Positions 42,955-51,763 of a stretch of 64,000 nucleotides of DNA are shown here, piece after piece (the first letter of the stretch is position 1; the number at the start of each line of letters is the position of its first letter). The notes under the pieces were generated by a model. It was not told where the DNA came from. It worked only from the letters and a program-made list of their open reading frames with translations, and made no database searches. The translations under genes and the position numbers were made by a program. Origin of the DNA: Ruminococcus sp. GTDB taxonomy: Bacteria; Bacillota; Clostridia; Oscillospirales; Ruminococcaceae. The stretch covers positions 1 to 64,000 of the forward strand of contig JAFUYP010000009.1 of assembly GCA_017470535.1 (NCBI GenBank). The letters are read 5' to 3'.

Positions 42955-44085
42955 TCATTCTTTATTATATTTCCCTATCCTGTAGATCACCGCATATGCT
43001 ATGAATACATATGCTGTACTTATAAGTATATTCAGCCGCATATTATCTCTTAGAAGTATCATAAGCACCACAAAGCTTAAAGCAGCGCTTGCCGTTTTCA
43101 GATAAAACCCGGCTTTGGGCTTGCAGGTCTTTTTGGCAAAGCGTGATGTCAGGAAAAGCGGTATGAAATACATAAGCAATGAGCCGATAAGCATAGCCAG
43201 CTTGGGCATAAGCTCTATCTTCTCCTCACGCATGAATTCAAGTGATGTGGTGATGTTGTTTAGTCCGAAAATGATAAAGATATGTATAAGCATATACCAT
43301 AGCCCGTCATTTTTCTGTTCACGGTCTAATATGTGGTCGTATAGTGTCTCGTAGCTCAAAAACAGCCCGACGACAATCAGAAACGCCATAACGCAGAAGT
43401 AGATGTTGTTTAAGGTAATCTCGCCCTCAAAATACCCTGCGACAGCTATGACCATCTCGCCGAAGGTAAACACAACATAAAGCATAGCCCTCTCCGACAG
43501 ATGAGTAAAATCGACCTCAGTCTCGCCGCCGCCCCTGCCTGTGAGCATCGTCACGACTATGCCGAAAATTATCGGCAGATAAGACGCATCATTCCCTGTA
43601 AAGATGTAAAGCGGTATCATCGCAAACACCATAACGCTTTCCGCTATAAGCGTCATGATGATATGCTTTATGTTTCTCGCAAGGGCATTGTCGCCTTTGT
43701 GCGTGTGCAGCTCTATTATATACTGTAAGGCGATGTTTAAGAGTATCAGTCCCCACGCCGCATGATACTGGGCATGGAAGTCCGCCCATTTGTCAGTAGT
43801 ACCCTCGCCTATAAAGTAGAGCAAAAACATATTCGTAAAGAGAAATATATGCTCCCTTGCACCGTTTTTGCCAAAGAGATTTATGTAGTATGTCGAGTAG
43901 TTCCATATCTGAATGACTGCCAGTGTGCAGAGAATGTAAGCTGTCATCATGCCCGGCTGTATCCGCCCGTCAGATATGTGGTGGAGCAGCGAATTGTTGC
44001 GCCCTATCATGTATACGAATATCAGATCATATATAAGCTCTGAGTATTCGACCTTCTTTTCTTCCTTGTGTAAGTTCAGTATCAT
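42955..44085 (-). CDS. Low temperature requirement protein A (LtrA) family membrane protein
   Basis: Starting at ATG 44085 gives 376 residues beginning MILNLHKEEKKVEYSELIYDLIFVY. Here the ATG overlaps the TGA stop of the S58 peptidase gene, a coupling signal. A longer reading to 44145 would overlap that gene further. It is a polytopic protein with roughly ten hydrophobic segments, and has the LtrA pattern VEYSELIYDLIFVYMIGR, FTFGEMVIAVAGYF and SYETLYDHI. LtrA was named for cold growth in Listeria; its biochemical role is not established. It is operonic with the S58 peptidase. Confidence 0.85.
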   Translation of the reverse strand: MILNLHKEEKKVEYSELIYDLIFVYMIGRNNSLLHHISDGRIQPGMMTAYILCTLAVIQIWNYSTYYINLFGKNGAREHIFLFTNMFLLYFIGEGTTDKWADFHAQYHAAWGLILLNIALQYIIELHTHKGDNALARNIKHIIMTLIAESVMVFAMIPLYIFTGNDASYLPIIFGIVVTMLTGRGGGETEVDFTHLSERAMLYVVFTFGEMVIAVAGYFEGEITLNNIYFCVMAFLIVVGLFLSYETLYDHILDREQKNDGLWYMLIHIFIIFGLNNITTSLEFMREEKIELMPKLAMLIGSLLMYFIPLFLTSRFAKKTCKPKAGFYLKTASAALSFVVLMILLRDNMRLNILISTAYVFIAYAVIYRIGKYNKE

Positions 44086-45059
44086 GGCTTTGCCGTCCCT
44101 ATGTCCCTTGCCGATAAAAGACCGTATGCGCCGCAAGTGTTGCATACAGCATTTTCGATAGCACGGCTGACCACTTCACAGGCGATAGAGCCGACTACGT
44201 CCATGTCAGCCGTAACATCGCCTACACTCACAGCATAAAGACTGTCGCCGTCGGCAGTGGTGTTTACAGGATCTATCGAGCGGACGATGCCGTTGTGCCC
44301 CATTGCAGCTATCCTGGCGAGTGCATATTTGTCAAACCTTGCATTGGTTATCACCGCACCGATAGTCGTGTTTGATATAAACTTGTTCTCAGTCACAGTA
44401 TACGACCCTTTGAGTATCTCATATGAGCTGCCGATGCTTTTTTTGTCATCATTCAGGATACCTGCTATCAGCCTGCCTGTTTTGAGGTCTTTTACATCGC
44501 ACAGACTGTTCACCACCACGACCGCACCGACGATAAGCTCACCTGTCCGGTAAGCAAAGCTCCCTATGCCGGACTTCATAGCATATCCTATGCCCCTTAG
44601 CTTTCCGACAGATGCGCCGCATCCTGCACCAAAGCTGCCGTCTTTGTAATTCGGCGCTTCAAGCGCTGTCCTTGCGGCAGTATAGCCCATAGCCCTGTCT
44701 GGTCTTACGTCTGCTCTGCTGACTGTCAGATCGAATATGTCAGACTGTACCACAAGCGGCACTTTTGTCACTCCCACATCAAATCCTATGCCCTGCTCTT
44801 CAAGACACTGCATAACGCCGTCCGCTGCGCCCAGCCCGAATGAGCTGCCTCCGGCAAGAACGACTGCGTGTATCCTGTTGTTGGTAGTGCGTGCATCTAA
44901 AAGCGGTGTTTCCCTTGACGACGGACCTCCGCCCCTGATATCGACACCGGCGTCCATGCCGTCTTTTGCGATGATGACCGTGCAGCCGGTGGCTGCATCA
45001 GCGTTCTCGGTCTGACCTATGCAAATGCCGGGAATGTCAGTTATTTTTATTTCCTTCAT
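44082..45059 (-). CDS. P1/S58-family self-processing peptidase (DmpA-like)
   Basis: A 325-residue protein of the DmpA/P1 family (Ntn-type aminopeptidases with an ornithine-acetyltransferase-like fold). It shows ITDIPGICIGQTENADAATG, VDIRGGGPSSRETPLL, LAGGSSFGLGAADGVM and the probable cleavage region NTTIGAVITNARFDK. In this family a Ser or Thr becomes the N-terminal nucleophile after self-cleavage; here the Thr pair in NTTIGAVITN is the candidate. It is the first gene of an operon with LtrA. A consensus-like promoter precedes it. Confidence 0.88.
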   Translation of the reverse strand: MKEIKITDIPGICIGQTENADAATGCTVIIAKDGMDAGVDIRGGGPSSRETPLLDARTTNNRIHAVVLAGGSSFGLGAADGVMQCLEEQGIGFDVGVTKVPLVVQSDIFDLTVSRADVRPDRAMGYTAARTALEAPNYKDGSFGAGCGASVGKLRGIGYAMKSGIGSFAYRTGELIVGAVVVVNSLCDVKDLKTGRLIAGILNDDKKSIGSSYEILKGSYTVTENKFISNTTIGAVITNARFDKYALARIAAMGHNGIVRSIDPVNTTADGDSLYAVSVGDVTADMDVVGSIACEVVSRAIENAVCNTCGAYGLLSARDIGTAKP

Positions 45060-45096
45060 ATTATCACCTTGCTTGCTTTTTGTTTATTATGATAGT

Positions 45097-45125
45097 ATTA
45101 TAACACATTTGTTGAAAATAGTCAA
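45097..45125 (-). promoter_or_regulatory. Promoter of the S58 peptidase-LtrA operon
   Basis: On the minus strand TTGACT (45120-45125), 17 bp, perfect TATAAT (45097-45102). Confidence 0.8.
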
Positions 45126-45145
45126 ACAAAATGACTGCGTTATCA

Positions 45146-45174
45146 TTGACAAACCACTTGTGCTGTGATACAAT
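45146..45174 (+). promoter_or_regulatory. Promoter of the aldo/keto reductase operon
   Basis: TTGACA (45146-45151), 17 bp, TACAAT (45169-45174), 29 bp before the start codon. Confidence 0.8.
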
Positions 45175-45203
45175 TAGTAAAAATACAAGACTGGAGGGTG
45201 CAT

Positions 45204-46394
45204 ATGAATTACAGAAACGACAAACACGGCGAGCCTGTTTCGATACTTGGCTTTGGCTGTATGAGATTTACCAAAAACGGCAGGAGCATAGACATCCCCA
45301 AAGCCGAGCGTGAGATAATGGCGGCTTATAAAGCAGGCGTCAATTATTTCGATACAGCATATCTATATCCCGGCAGTGAAGCGGCTATAGGGGAGATATT
45401 TGAGAAAAACGGCATCAGAAAAAAGATAAAGATCGCCACAAAGCTGCCGCAGTATATGGTAGGCTCTTCTCAGGCGATAGATAAGTATTTCGATGAGGAA
45501 CTCAGACGCCTGCGTACAGACTATGTAGACTACTACCTTATGCACCATGTCACCGATATAGTGCAGTGGGAAAAGCTCAAAGCCTTGGGCATCATCGAAT
45601 GGATAGAGAAGAAGAAAAAGTCAGGTCAGATAAGAAATATCGGCTTTTCATACCACGGCAATACAAAGAACTTCCTGAAAATACTTGATGATCACGACTG
45701 GGATATGTGCCAGATACAGTATAACTACCTTGATGTGACATCACAGGCAGGAGTCGCAGGGCTTAAAGCAGCTGCGAAAAAGGGCATACCGGTCGTGATA
45801 ATGGAGCCGCTGCGTGGCGGAAAGCTCGTAGACCTTCTGCCGGCTGATGCAAAAAGGCTCATAAAAAACAGCGGTCTTGGCTATACCCCGGCAGAGCTTG
45901 CATTCCGCTGGCTGTGGGATCAGCCGGAGGTCACCTGTGTGCTCTCTGGCATGAACTCACTTAAAATGGTGAAGGAAAACTGTAAGAGCGCATCGACTGC
46001 AAAGGCTCATGCTTTTACAGATGAACATTTCAGACTGATAGATAAGGTCAGAAAGAGCATTAATAAGACCATGAAGGTAGGCTGTACAGGGTGCGAATAC
46101 TGTATGCCCTGCCCCAAGGGCGTTGATATACCGGCAATATTCCGCTGCTATAACAGAATGTATTCCGAGGGCAAAAACGCCGGAAGGCTCGAATACGCCC
46201 AGACGACCGCTTTGCAAAAGCAGCCGACCTTTGCGACACAGTGTATAAAATGCGGCAAGTGCGAGCGCCACTGTCCGCAGAAGATCAAGATACGCAAAAA
46301 GCTCGTTATCGCAGACCGGGAGCTAAGACCATTCTATATCAAAGCAGGTATAGCTGTCGCAAGAAAGTATATGCTCAGAGAAAAGAAGAAATAA
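45204..46394 (+). CDS. Aldo/keto reductase with C-terminal iron-sulfur domain
   Basis: Residues 1 to about 280 form an aldo/keto reductase barrel: DTAYLYPGSEAAIGEIF with the catalytic Tyr region, KIATKLPQYMVG, VDYYLMHHVTD and NIGFSYHGNTK. The C-terminus adds ferredoxin-like cysteines: CTGCEYCMPCPKGVDI and CIKCGKCERHCPQKI, able to hold [4Fe-4S] clusters. The group is common in anaerobic Clostridia, where Fe-S AKRs are thought to couple NAD(P)H with ferredoxin-type electron flow. ATG 45204 is chosen for GGAGGG just upstream. It begins an operon with the STAS-kinase and HPr genes. Confidence 0.88.
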   Translation: MNYRNDKHGEPVSILGFGCMRFTKNGRSIDIPKAEREIMAAYKAGVNYFDTAYLYPGSEAAIGEIFEKNGIRKKIKIATKLPQYMVGSSQAIDKYFDEELRRLRTDYVDYYLMHHVTDIVQWEKLKALGIIEWIEKKKKSGQIRNIGFSYHGNTKNFLKILDDHDWDMCQIQYNYLDVTSQAGVAGLKAAAKKGIPVVIMEPLRGGKLVDLLPADAKRLIKNSGLGYTPAELAFRWLWDQPEVTCVLSGMNSLKMVKENCKSASTAKAHAFTDEHFRLIDKVRKSINKTMKVGCTGCEYCMPCPKGVDIPAIFRCYNRMYSEGKNAGRLEYAQTTALQKQPTFATQCIKCGKCERHCPQKIKIRKKLVIADRELRPFYIKAGIAVARKYMLREKKK

Positions 46395-46415
46395 CACAAA
46401 GGTGAGGTGAAAGCT

Positions 46416-47588
46416 ATGAGGACAGAGTTTAATGACGGTACACTCGTGATATACCTTTCGGGGCGTATAGACAGCGCCAATGCAGCACAGTATGAAAAGG
46501 AGATATTCTCTGCACTGGAAGCATACGATGCCGGCAGAGTCGAATTTGATGCGTCGATGCTCGGTTATATCTCATCTGCAGGGCTCAGGATACTCATGGC
46601 TGTCAGAAAGAGCATCGGAGACAGCTTTTGCATCGTGAATGTGTCGGGCAGCGTATATGATATATTTGAAACAACGGGGTTTACGCATATCCTTAATGTC
46701 CGCAAGACGCTCAGGATAATATCGGTCGGCGGCTGTAAAAAAATAGGCAGCAGCAAAAACGCAGCAGTCTACCGCCTTAATCCCGAAACGATAGTCAAGG
46801 TCTATAAGGGCGATGATGCTTCACCCGAAAGGATAGAGAAAAGCCGTGAGACCGCCAGACAGGTGTTCATGCACGATATACCCACGGTGATAGCCTTTGA
46901 TATGGTAAGAGTCGGCATGGACTTTGGCGTGGTATATGAGATGCTAAGTGCCGAGCCTGTCGGAGCAATGATAAAAAAAGACCCCGACGGGATAAACAGA
47001 TACGGCAGTATGATAGCCTCTCTTATGAAAAAGCTGCATAGTACGGAATTTGAAAAAGGCATTCTCCCCGACGCAAGAGATGCTTACATAAATGACACAG
47101 CATGGCTCCACGATAACGGCTGGTATGATGATGCGGAATATGAGCGTGTAAACAGACTGATAGAAGATATACCTTACAGGAATACATTTATCCATTCATA
47201 TCTCCACCCTGGAAATATAATGGTGCATAATGATGAGCTTGTGCTGATAGATGTTGATGATGCAGCGACAGGTCATCCCGTCATAGAGCTTGCAGGGATG
47301 TATAACGGCTATCACTTCGGTGCGTCGGACGATAATGACGATTTTTCGGGTCTTGACCAAAAGGAGCTTTCGGCATTGTGGGAGGTCATACTGAGCAGCT
47401 ATCTTGAAACTTCCGACCCTGAAAAGCTCGCTGATGCGGACAGAACGATAAAAGCATACAGCCTGCTCAGACAGATAAGAGTAACAGCCGCTGATGAAGC
47501 ACTTAGCAAAAGGACCAGAAAGTCAAGGGTGGAAAAGCTGAAAAAAGAGCTTTTTGATGCTTGTGACACACTTGTCCCTGTCCCGTGA
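46416..47588 (+). CDS. STAS domain fused to an aminoglycoside-phosphotransferase-like kinase
   Basis: Residues 1 to about 100 are a STAS domain (LVIYLSGRIDSANAAQYEKEI, FDASMLGYISSAGLRILM, the latter with the phospho-acceptor Ser). The remainder resembles the APH/choline-kinase fold: GSSKNAAVYRLNPETIVKVYK, then IHSYLHPGNIMVHNDELVLIDVDDAATGHP. In active enzymes the catalytic segment is HGDxxxxN; here the expected Asp position is Tyr (HSYLHPGN), so it may be a pseudokinase or use another residue. ATG 46416 has GAGG 8 nt upstream. It sits between an Fe-S AKR and HPr. Confidence 0.82.
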   Translation: MRTEFNDGTLVIYLSGRIDSANAAQYEKEIFSALEAYDAGRVEFDASMLGYISSAGLRILMAVRKSIGDSFCIVNVSGSVYDIFETTGFTHILNVRKTLRIISVGGCKKIGSSKNAAVYRLNPETIVKVYKGDDASPERIEKSRETARQVFMHDIPTVIAFDMVRVGMDFGVVYEMLSAEPVGAMIKKDPDGINRYGSMIASLMKKLHSTEFEKGILPDARDAYINDTAWLHDNGWYDDAEYERVNRLIEDIPYRNTFIHSYLHPGNIMVHNDELVLIDVDDAATGHPVIELAGMYNGYHFGASDDNDDFSGLDQKELSALWEVILSSYLETSDPEKLADADRTIKAYSLLRQIRVTAADEALSKRTRKSRVEKLKKELFDACDTLVPVP

Positions 47589-47603
47589 AATGAGGTGCAT
47601 AAA

Positions 47604-47873
47604 ATGGTATCAAAAAAAGTAACGATAGTAAACGAAATGGGCTTGCATATGCGTCTTGCCGGGGATATAGTCAAGGCTGTCAAGGCTCACCCCGGAGCTG
47701 ATGTGCGTATCAGGTCAAAAAATAAAGAGGTAAAGGCGTCATCTGTCATGCAGATAATGATGGCAGGTATCAAAAAAGGCGATGAGGCAGAGGTGATAGT
47801 TTCGGGCAGCGATGAGCAGGCTGTGCTTGATGAGCTTATCATAATGATACAAGAAGGCTTCGGCAAAGAATAA
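47604..47873 (+). CDS. HPr-family phosphocarrier protein
   Basis: ATG 47604 gives 89 residues, the normal HPr size. The active-site His is in NEMGLHMRLAGDIVKAV, and the regulatory Ser region reads VKASSVMQIMMAGIKKGDE, comparable to Ser46 of classical HPr. HPr carries phosphate from enzyme I to PTS permeases, and in Firmicutes HPr kinase also modifies Ser46 for catabolite control. No enzyme I or PTS permease is in the window. It lies 15 bp after the STAS-kinase gene and ends the operon at a terminator. Confidence 0.85.
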   Translation: MVSKKVTIVNEMGLHMRLAGDIVKAVKAHPGADVRIRSKNKEVKASSVMQIMMAGIKKGDEAEVIVSGSDEQAVLDELIIMIQEGFGKE

Positions 47874-47877
47874 TACC

Positions 47878-47913
47878 ATGCCCCGGGAGCGGCAATGCTT
47901 CCGGGGCATTTTA
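47878..47913 (+). terminator. Terminator of the AKR-STAS-HPr operon
   Basis: ATGCCCCGG (47878-47886) pairs with CCGGGGCAT (47901-47909), followed by TTTT. Confidence 0.8.
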
Positions 47914-47933
47914 TAAATCTATGTAAAAAAGCA

Positions 47934-47962
47934 TTGACTAAGCCGATGATATATGTTATAAT
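47934..47962 (+). promoter_or_regulatory. Promoter of the lar operon
   Basis: TTGACT (47934-47939), 17 bp, TATAAT (47957-47962), about 42 bp before larE. Confidence 0.75.
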
Positions 47963-48004
47963 GTACTATAAATATATAAGATTTCCCACTGGAAATTGTT
48001 GTAA

Positions 48005-48835
48005 ATGACCATAGGCGGTGATATCTTGACAACTGATGAAAAATATGATGCACTGCTTTCTTACCTAAAAAACTTAGGCTCTGCGGCGGTGGCATTTTCA
48101 AGCGGAGTCGATTCGACTTTTCTTTTGTATGCCGCAAAGGAGGCACTTTCTGATAAAGTCATAGCGGTGACAGCAAAGTCCTGCTCGTTTCCCGAGCGTG
48201 AGCTTGAAGAAGCCGTGAGCTTTTGCAGGGAGCAGGATATACGACAAGTAGTAATAAGCTCAAAGGAGATAGAAAATGAAAGCTACCGTAAAAACCCGAA
48301 AGACCGCTGCTATATCTGTAAGAGCAGCTTGTTTGAGCAGATAAGGGAGGTCGCAGCTGAAAACGGCATGAACGCCGTCATAGAAGGCTCAAATAAAGAC
48401 GACGAGGGCGACTACCGCCCGGGTCTTGTCGCTATAAAGGAGCAGGGCATTTTAAGCCCACTGCGTGAGGTCGGACTCACTAAGCCTGAGATACGGGAGC
48501 TGTCCAAAAAACTGGATCTAAACACATGGGATAAGCCTTCCTATGCCTGCCTTGCGTCCCGTGTCCCATATGGTGAAGAGATAAACGAGCAAAAGCTCAG
48601 AATGGTCGAAAAGGCGGAGCAGCTGCTCATAGATATGGGGATAAAACAGGTAAGAGTGCGTATCCACGGCACGCTTGCAAGGATAGAGGCAGACCCTTCA
48701 CAGTTTGATATGCTACTTGAAAACAGAGAGCAGATAGTAAGCCGGCTCAGGGGGTACGGCTTTACATATATAGCTCTTGATATGCAGGGCTACCGCACAG
48801 GGAGCATGAACGAAACTATCAAAACAGATATATAG
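48005..48835 (+). CDS. larE: LarE, sulfur-transfer enzyme of nickel-pincer cofactor synthesis
   Basis: LarE is an ATP-dependent sulfur transferase. It shows the PP-loop ATP site AVAFSSGVDSTFLLY, CYICKSSLFEQ, and a conserved Cys in SYACLASRVPYGEEIN that in lactobacillar LarE is the sacrificial sulfur donor. LarE, with LarB and LarC, builds the nickel-pincer nucleotide (NPN) used by lactate racemase and related enzymes. The start is ATG 48005 or TTG 48026; I keep the longer one. The operon continues with two small membrane proteins and then larB-larC, but larA is not in the window. Confidence 0.9.
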   Translation: MTIGGDILTTDEKYDALLSYLKNLGSAAVAFSSGVDSTFLLYAAKEALSDKVIAVTAKSCSFPERELEEAVSFCREQDIRQVVISSKEIENESYRKNPKDRCYICKSSLFEQIREVAAENGMNAVIEGSNKDDEGDYRPGLVAIKEQGILSPLREVGLTKPEIRELSKKLDLNTWDKPSYACLASRVPYGEEINEQKLRMVEKAEQLLIDMGIKQVRVRIHGTLARIEADPSQFDMLLENREQIVSRLRGYGFTYIALDMQGYRTGSMNETIKTDI

Positions 48836-48847
48836 GAGGAATTTATC

Positions 48848-49267
48848 ATGGCTTGTTTTTTAGTACCGGCAACAGAGGCGATAGTTACAACGATAGCTGC
48901 AAAGGCAGTAAAGAAAAGCGAACATAAGGCAGAGCAGGCATCAGAAAATGTGCAGGCTCACCACGAGGGGGTAAAGCTCTCTCATAAGCTCGGCTGGCTC
49001 AATAATATGCTGTGGGGCGGCTCGGCGCTTTTGGCATTCGAGCATATATGGCATGGCGAGGTAGAGCCGTTCTTTCCGTTTTTAACGGCGGCATCTGACC
49101 CTGCATCAACGTCAGAGATGCTTCATGAAATGGCGACATCAGGAACAGCTATGGCTGCGGTGGTGACTCTTGCATGGGTGGGGCTTTGTGCAGTCTCCTC
49201 AAAGATAACAAAACGCCCTTCCGTGCAAACCGATACCTCCGATACCACAGCAGAGGAGGGCGTATAG
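48848..49267 (+). CDS. Small membrane protein between larE and larB (first)
   Basis: The 139-residue protein has about three hydrophobic segments (around 3-20, 55-70 and 100-118) with histidines between them (EHKAEQASENVQAHHEGVKLSHK, FEHIWHGEVEP). The C-terminus is hydrophilic. I do not recognise the family. It sits 12 bp after larE and ends directly next to the start of a second membrane gene, so the two are likely partners. The lar context and histidine-rich loops allow a role in nickel handling or in the NPN system, but this is unproven. Confidence 0.65.
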   Translation: MACFLVPATEAIVTTIAAKAVKKSEHKAEQASENVQAHHEGVKLSHKLGWLNNMLWGGSALLAFEHIWHGEVEPFFPFLTAASDPASTSEMLHEMATSGTAMAAVVTLAWVGLCAVSSKITKRPSVQTDTSDTTAEEGV

Positions 49268-49582
49268 ATGACACTTCTTATAACAGTTTTCGCAGCGGTG
49301 ATCTCGACCATTGTCTGGTATACAAAGCCCTCTGCAAGAAAGCTCAGACTCGGTATGCTCACACTTATGTACTGGGGCGCATCACTTATGTGGCTCGTTG
49401 ACGCAGTGGCAGAGTACCTTGAAGTAAGGGCTGAGTATTTCACTCCAAAGCCCTCCGATATGCTTGGTGATGCTTTTTTAGGTCTTAGCGTCGTGGCACT
49501 CGGGCTTGTGATATGGCTTGTGAACGTACTTGTAAAGGACCCGTCAGGCGTTATAAAGAACGCTCTTGAAAGAAAGAACTGA
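49268..49582 (+). CDS. Small membrane protein between larE and larB (second)
   Basis: The 104-residue protein has three predicted membrane segments (about 1-16, 27-46, 67-89), a basic loop between the first two (TKPSARKLRLGM), and a charged C-terminus. It starts immediately after the stop of the previous gene and ends 1 bp before larB, so it is clearly operonic. It contains no metal-binding motif that I can identify. The family is unknown. The pair may form a small channel or chaperone complex. Confidence 0.65.
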   Translation: MTLLITVFAAVISTIVWYTKPSARKLRLGMLTLMYWGASLMWLVDAVAEYLEVRAEYFTPKPSDMLGDAFLGLSVVALGLVIWLVNVLVKDPSGVIKNALERKN

Positions 49583-49583
49583 T

Positions 49584-50360
49584 ATGCAGCAGAATGAAAC
49601 TATAAAAATACTTAACAGTGTTGCCGCAGGAGAGCTATCCCCCGAGGGGGCTTTTTCAAAGCTGCGGCAGCAGCCGTTTGTGGATATAGGCTTTGCAAAG
49701 CCTGACATACACCGCACAGTCCGCCAGGGGTGCGGCGAGGTGATATACGGCGAGGGCAAGACACCCGAGCAGATAAGCGGTATAATCAACTCACTTCTTG
49801 AAAACGGACAGCCGAGGGTGCTCGTCACACGACTTTCAGAGGAGAAAGCAGGCATAGTCAGCGCCGCTGCCCCGATAGAATACTATCCGCAGGCAAGGGC
49901 AGCGGTTGCAGGCTCTTTACCTGCACCCGACGGCATAGGTAAAATAGTTATCGCCACCGGCGGCACGAGCGATATCCCTGTCGCCGAGGAAGCCGCTGTC
50001 ACTGCTGAGTTTTTGGGAAACGAAGCCGTGCGGCTCTACGATGTCGGCGTTGCAGGTATACACAGACTGTTTGACAGCCTTGATACTCTAATGGACGCAT
50101 CTGTCATAATAGCCATTGCCGGAATGGAGGGCGCACTCGCAAGCGTCATCGGCGGTCTTGCAGATTGCCCTGTTATCGCTGTGCCTACAAGTGTAGGGTA
50201 CGGTGCGAGCTTTAACGGCTTGTCAGCACTTTTGTCCATGCTAAACTCCTGTGCGAGCGGAGTGAGCGTTGTCAATATCGACAACGGCTTCGGTGCTGCA
50301 TACCAGGCAAGCATGATAAATCATATAAAGGGGAAAAACTATGAAAACACTGTATCTTGA
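49584..50360 (+). CDS. larB: LarB, carboxylase/hydrolase of nickel-pincer cofactor synthesis
   Basis: Residues 1 to about 110 are N-terminal; residues about 110-255 are the AIR-carboxylase (PurE)-like domain (GGTSDIPVAEEAAVTAEFLGNEAVRLYDVGVAGIHR, VPTSVGYGASFNGLSALL). LarB carboxylates and hydrolyses nicotinic acid adenine dinucleotide, the first step of NPN synthesis. ATG 49584 follows 1 bp after the previous stop and is preferred to the in-frame TTG at 49566, which overlaps the upstream gene. It overlaps larC by about 20 nt. Confidence 0.92.
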   Translation: MQQNETIKILNSVAAGELSPEGAFSKLRQQPFVDIGFAKPDIHRTVRQGCGEVIYGEGKTPEQISGIINSLLENGQPRVLVTRLSEEKAGIVSAAAPIEYYPQARAAVAGSLPAPDGIGKIVIATGGTSDIPVAEEAAVTAEFLGNEAVRLYDVGVAGIHRLFDSLDTLMDASVIIAIAGMEGALASVIGGLADCPVIAVPTSVGYGASFNGLSALLSMLNSCASGVSVVNIDNGFGAAYQASMINHIKGKNYENTVS

Positions 50361-51573
50361 ATGTTCAATGGGCGCTGCCGGCGATATGCTAACATCAGCA
50401 CTTTTAGAGCTTATCTCCGACAGGGAGGGCTTTGCCGACAGAATAAACTCTCTTGGTCTGCCGGGCGTGCAGGTGACATATGAGAGAGCCGGCAGCTGCG
50501 GCGTTTTCGGCACTCGGACAACTGTGAAGATACACGGGAAGGAGGAGCATTCCCGTGATGCGAATACTCACCACCATGAGCATCACCACCACGACCATGA
50601 CCACCATGAACACCACCACGATCATTCCCACGGGCATCATCACCACCATACCACGCTCGAAGATGTAAGGAATATCATCTCACACCTTGATATACCCGAA
50701 AAAGTAAAAAACGACGCTCAGGCAGTCTATGCCCTTATCGCTGAAGCCGAGAGCCACGCACATGATAAGCCTCTCGATCAGATACATTTTCATGAGGTCG
50801 GTACGCTTGATGCCGTAGCGGACGTTGTCAGCGTCTGCCTGCTTATGGATATTCTGTCACCTGACAGGATAATAGCATCTCCTGTGTGTACAGGCTTCGG
50901 GCACGTTCACTGCGCACATGGCGTGCTGCCTGTGCCTGCACCTGCAACGGCATATATATTGCAGGGCGTGCCTGCTTACTCCGGCGATATTGAAGCAGAG
51001 CTGTGTACCCCGACAGGCGCTGCACTGTTAAAACACTTCTGTACAGAATTTTGTACAATGCCCGTCATGATGACCGATGCAGTCGGCATAGGACTTGGCA
51101 AAAAAGAATTTGAGCGATTGAACTGCGTGCGTGCTTTTGTCGGCAGTACCGATGAAAGCAGCGAGGATGTATATGAGCTTAGCTGTAACCTTGACGATAT
51201 GACAGGCGAGGATATAGCTTACGCCTGTACCGTGCTGACACAAAGCGGTGCGCTCGATGTGTTCACGGTTCCTGTCAGCATGAAGAAAAACCGCCCCGGC
51301 GTAATGCTCACTGTACTTTGTAAAGAGCAGGACAGACAGAAAATGGCAGGGGCAATATTTGCCCATACCACAACGATAGGTATAAGGGAGCATAAATGCT
51401 CACGCTATACCCTGCATAGAAAAGAAAGCACCGTCACTACCGTGTACGGCGATGTGAGGGTAAAAATATCCGAGGGGTACGGCGTAAAACGTATAAAGCC
51501 CGAGCATGATGACCTTGAAAGACTTGCCCGGGAAAACGGCGTCACCGTTGCACAGATAAGGAAAATGATATGA
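50341..51573 (+). CDS. larC: LarC, nickel insertase of the nickel-pincer cofactor
   Basis: LarC inserts nickel into the pincer nucleotide in a CTP-dependent reaction. The N-terminal part is LYLECSMGAAGDMLTSALLELI. A strongly histidine-rich insertion at about 72-108 (HHHEHHHHDHDHHEHHHD) binds nickel. It then has KPLDQIHFHEVGTLDAVADVV and ELSCNLDDMTGEDIAYA. In Lactiplantibacillus larC is split and joined by frameshifting; here it is a single 410-residue frame with no such break. It overlaps larB and closes the operon. Confidence 0.93.
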   Translation: MKTLYLECSMGAAGDMLTSALLELISDREGFADRINSLGLPGVQVTYERAGSCGVFGTRTTVKIHGKEEHSRDANTHHHEHHHHDHDHHEHHHDHSHGHHHHHTTLEDVRNIISHLDIPEKVKNDAQAVYALIAEAESHAHDKPLDQIHFHEVGTLDAVADVVSVCLLMDILSPDRIIASPVCTGFGHVHCAHGVLPVPAPATAYILQGVPAYSGDIEAELCTPTGAALLKHFCTEFCTMPVMMTDAVGIGLGKKEFERLNCVRAFVGSTDESSEDVYELSCNLDDMTGEDIAYACTVLTQSGALDVFTVPVSMKKNRPGVMLTVLCKEQDRQKMAGAIFAHTTTIGIREHKCSRYTLHRKESTVTTVYGDVRVKISEGYGVKRIKPEHDDLERLARENGVTVAQIRKMI

Positions 51574-51590
51574 AATACCGACTTGCCGGA

Positions 51591-51623
51591 AAGACTGATG
51601 CATGATGTATCAGTCTTTTTTGT
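51591..51623 (+). terminator. Terminator of the lar operon
   Basis: AAGACTGAT (51591-51599) pairs with ATCAGTCTT (51609-51617), followed by a T run. Confidence 0.8.
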
Positions 51624-51683
51624 TATTATCAGGGAACAAAGGAGTATTTTTTTAAAAATACTGCAAAAATATGGTATTTTTAT

Positions 51684-51712
51684 TTGACATTTACTCATAT
51701 TTGTAGTATAAT
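51684..51712 (+). promoter_or_regulatory. Consensus promoter of the SipW/AAA operon
   Basis: Perfect TTGACA (51684-51689), 17 bp, perfect TATAAT (51707-51712), about 52 bp before the first gene. Confidence 0.85.
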
Positions 51713-51763
51713 ATAATAGAATATCTGTATGTTTATGACAAAATCATGTAAGGGGGCTATGAA

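Noticed and set aside
50556..50660. Simple repeat of histidine codons in larC as a tandem-repeat or CRISPR-like array.
   Set aside because: It is the histidine-rich nickel-binding insertion normal for LarC; the codons form no spaced repeat-spacer pattern.
50341..51573. Programmed frameshift in larC as in Lactiplantibacillus.
   Set aside because: The gene here is one continuous frame through both LarC parts, so no frameshift is needed.
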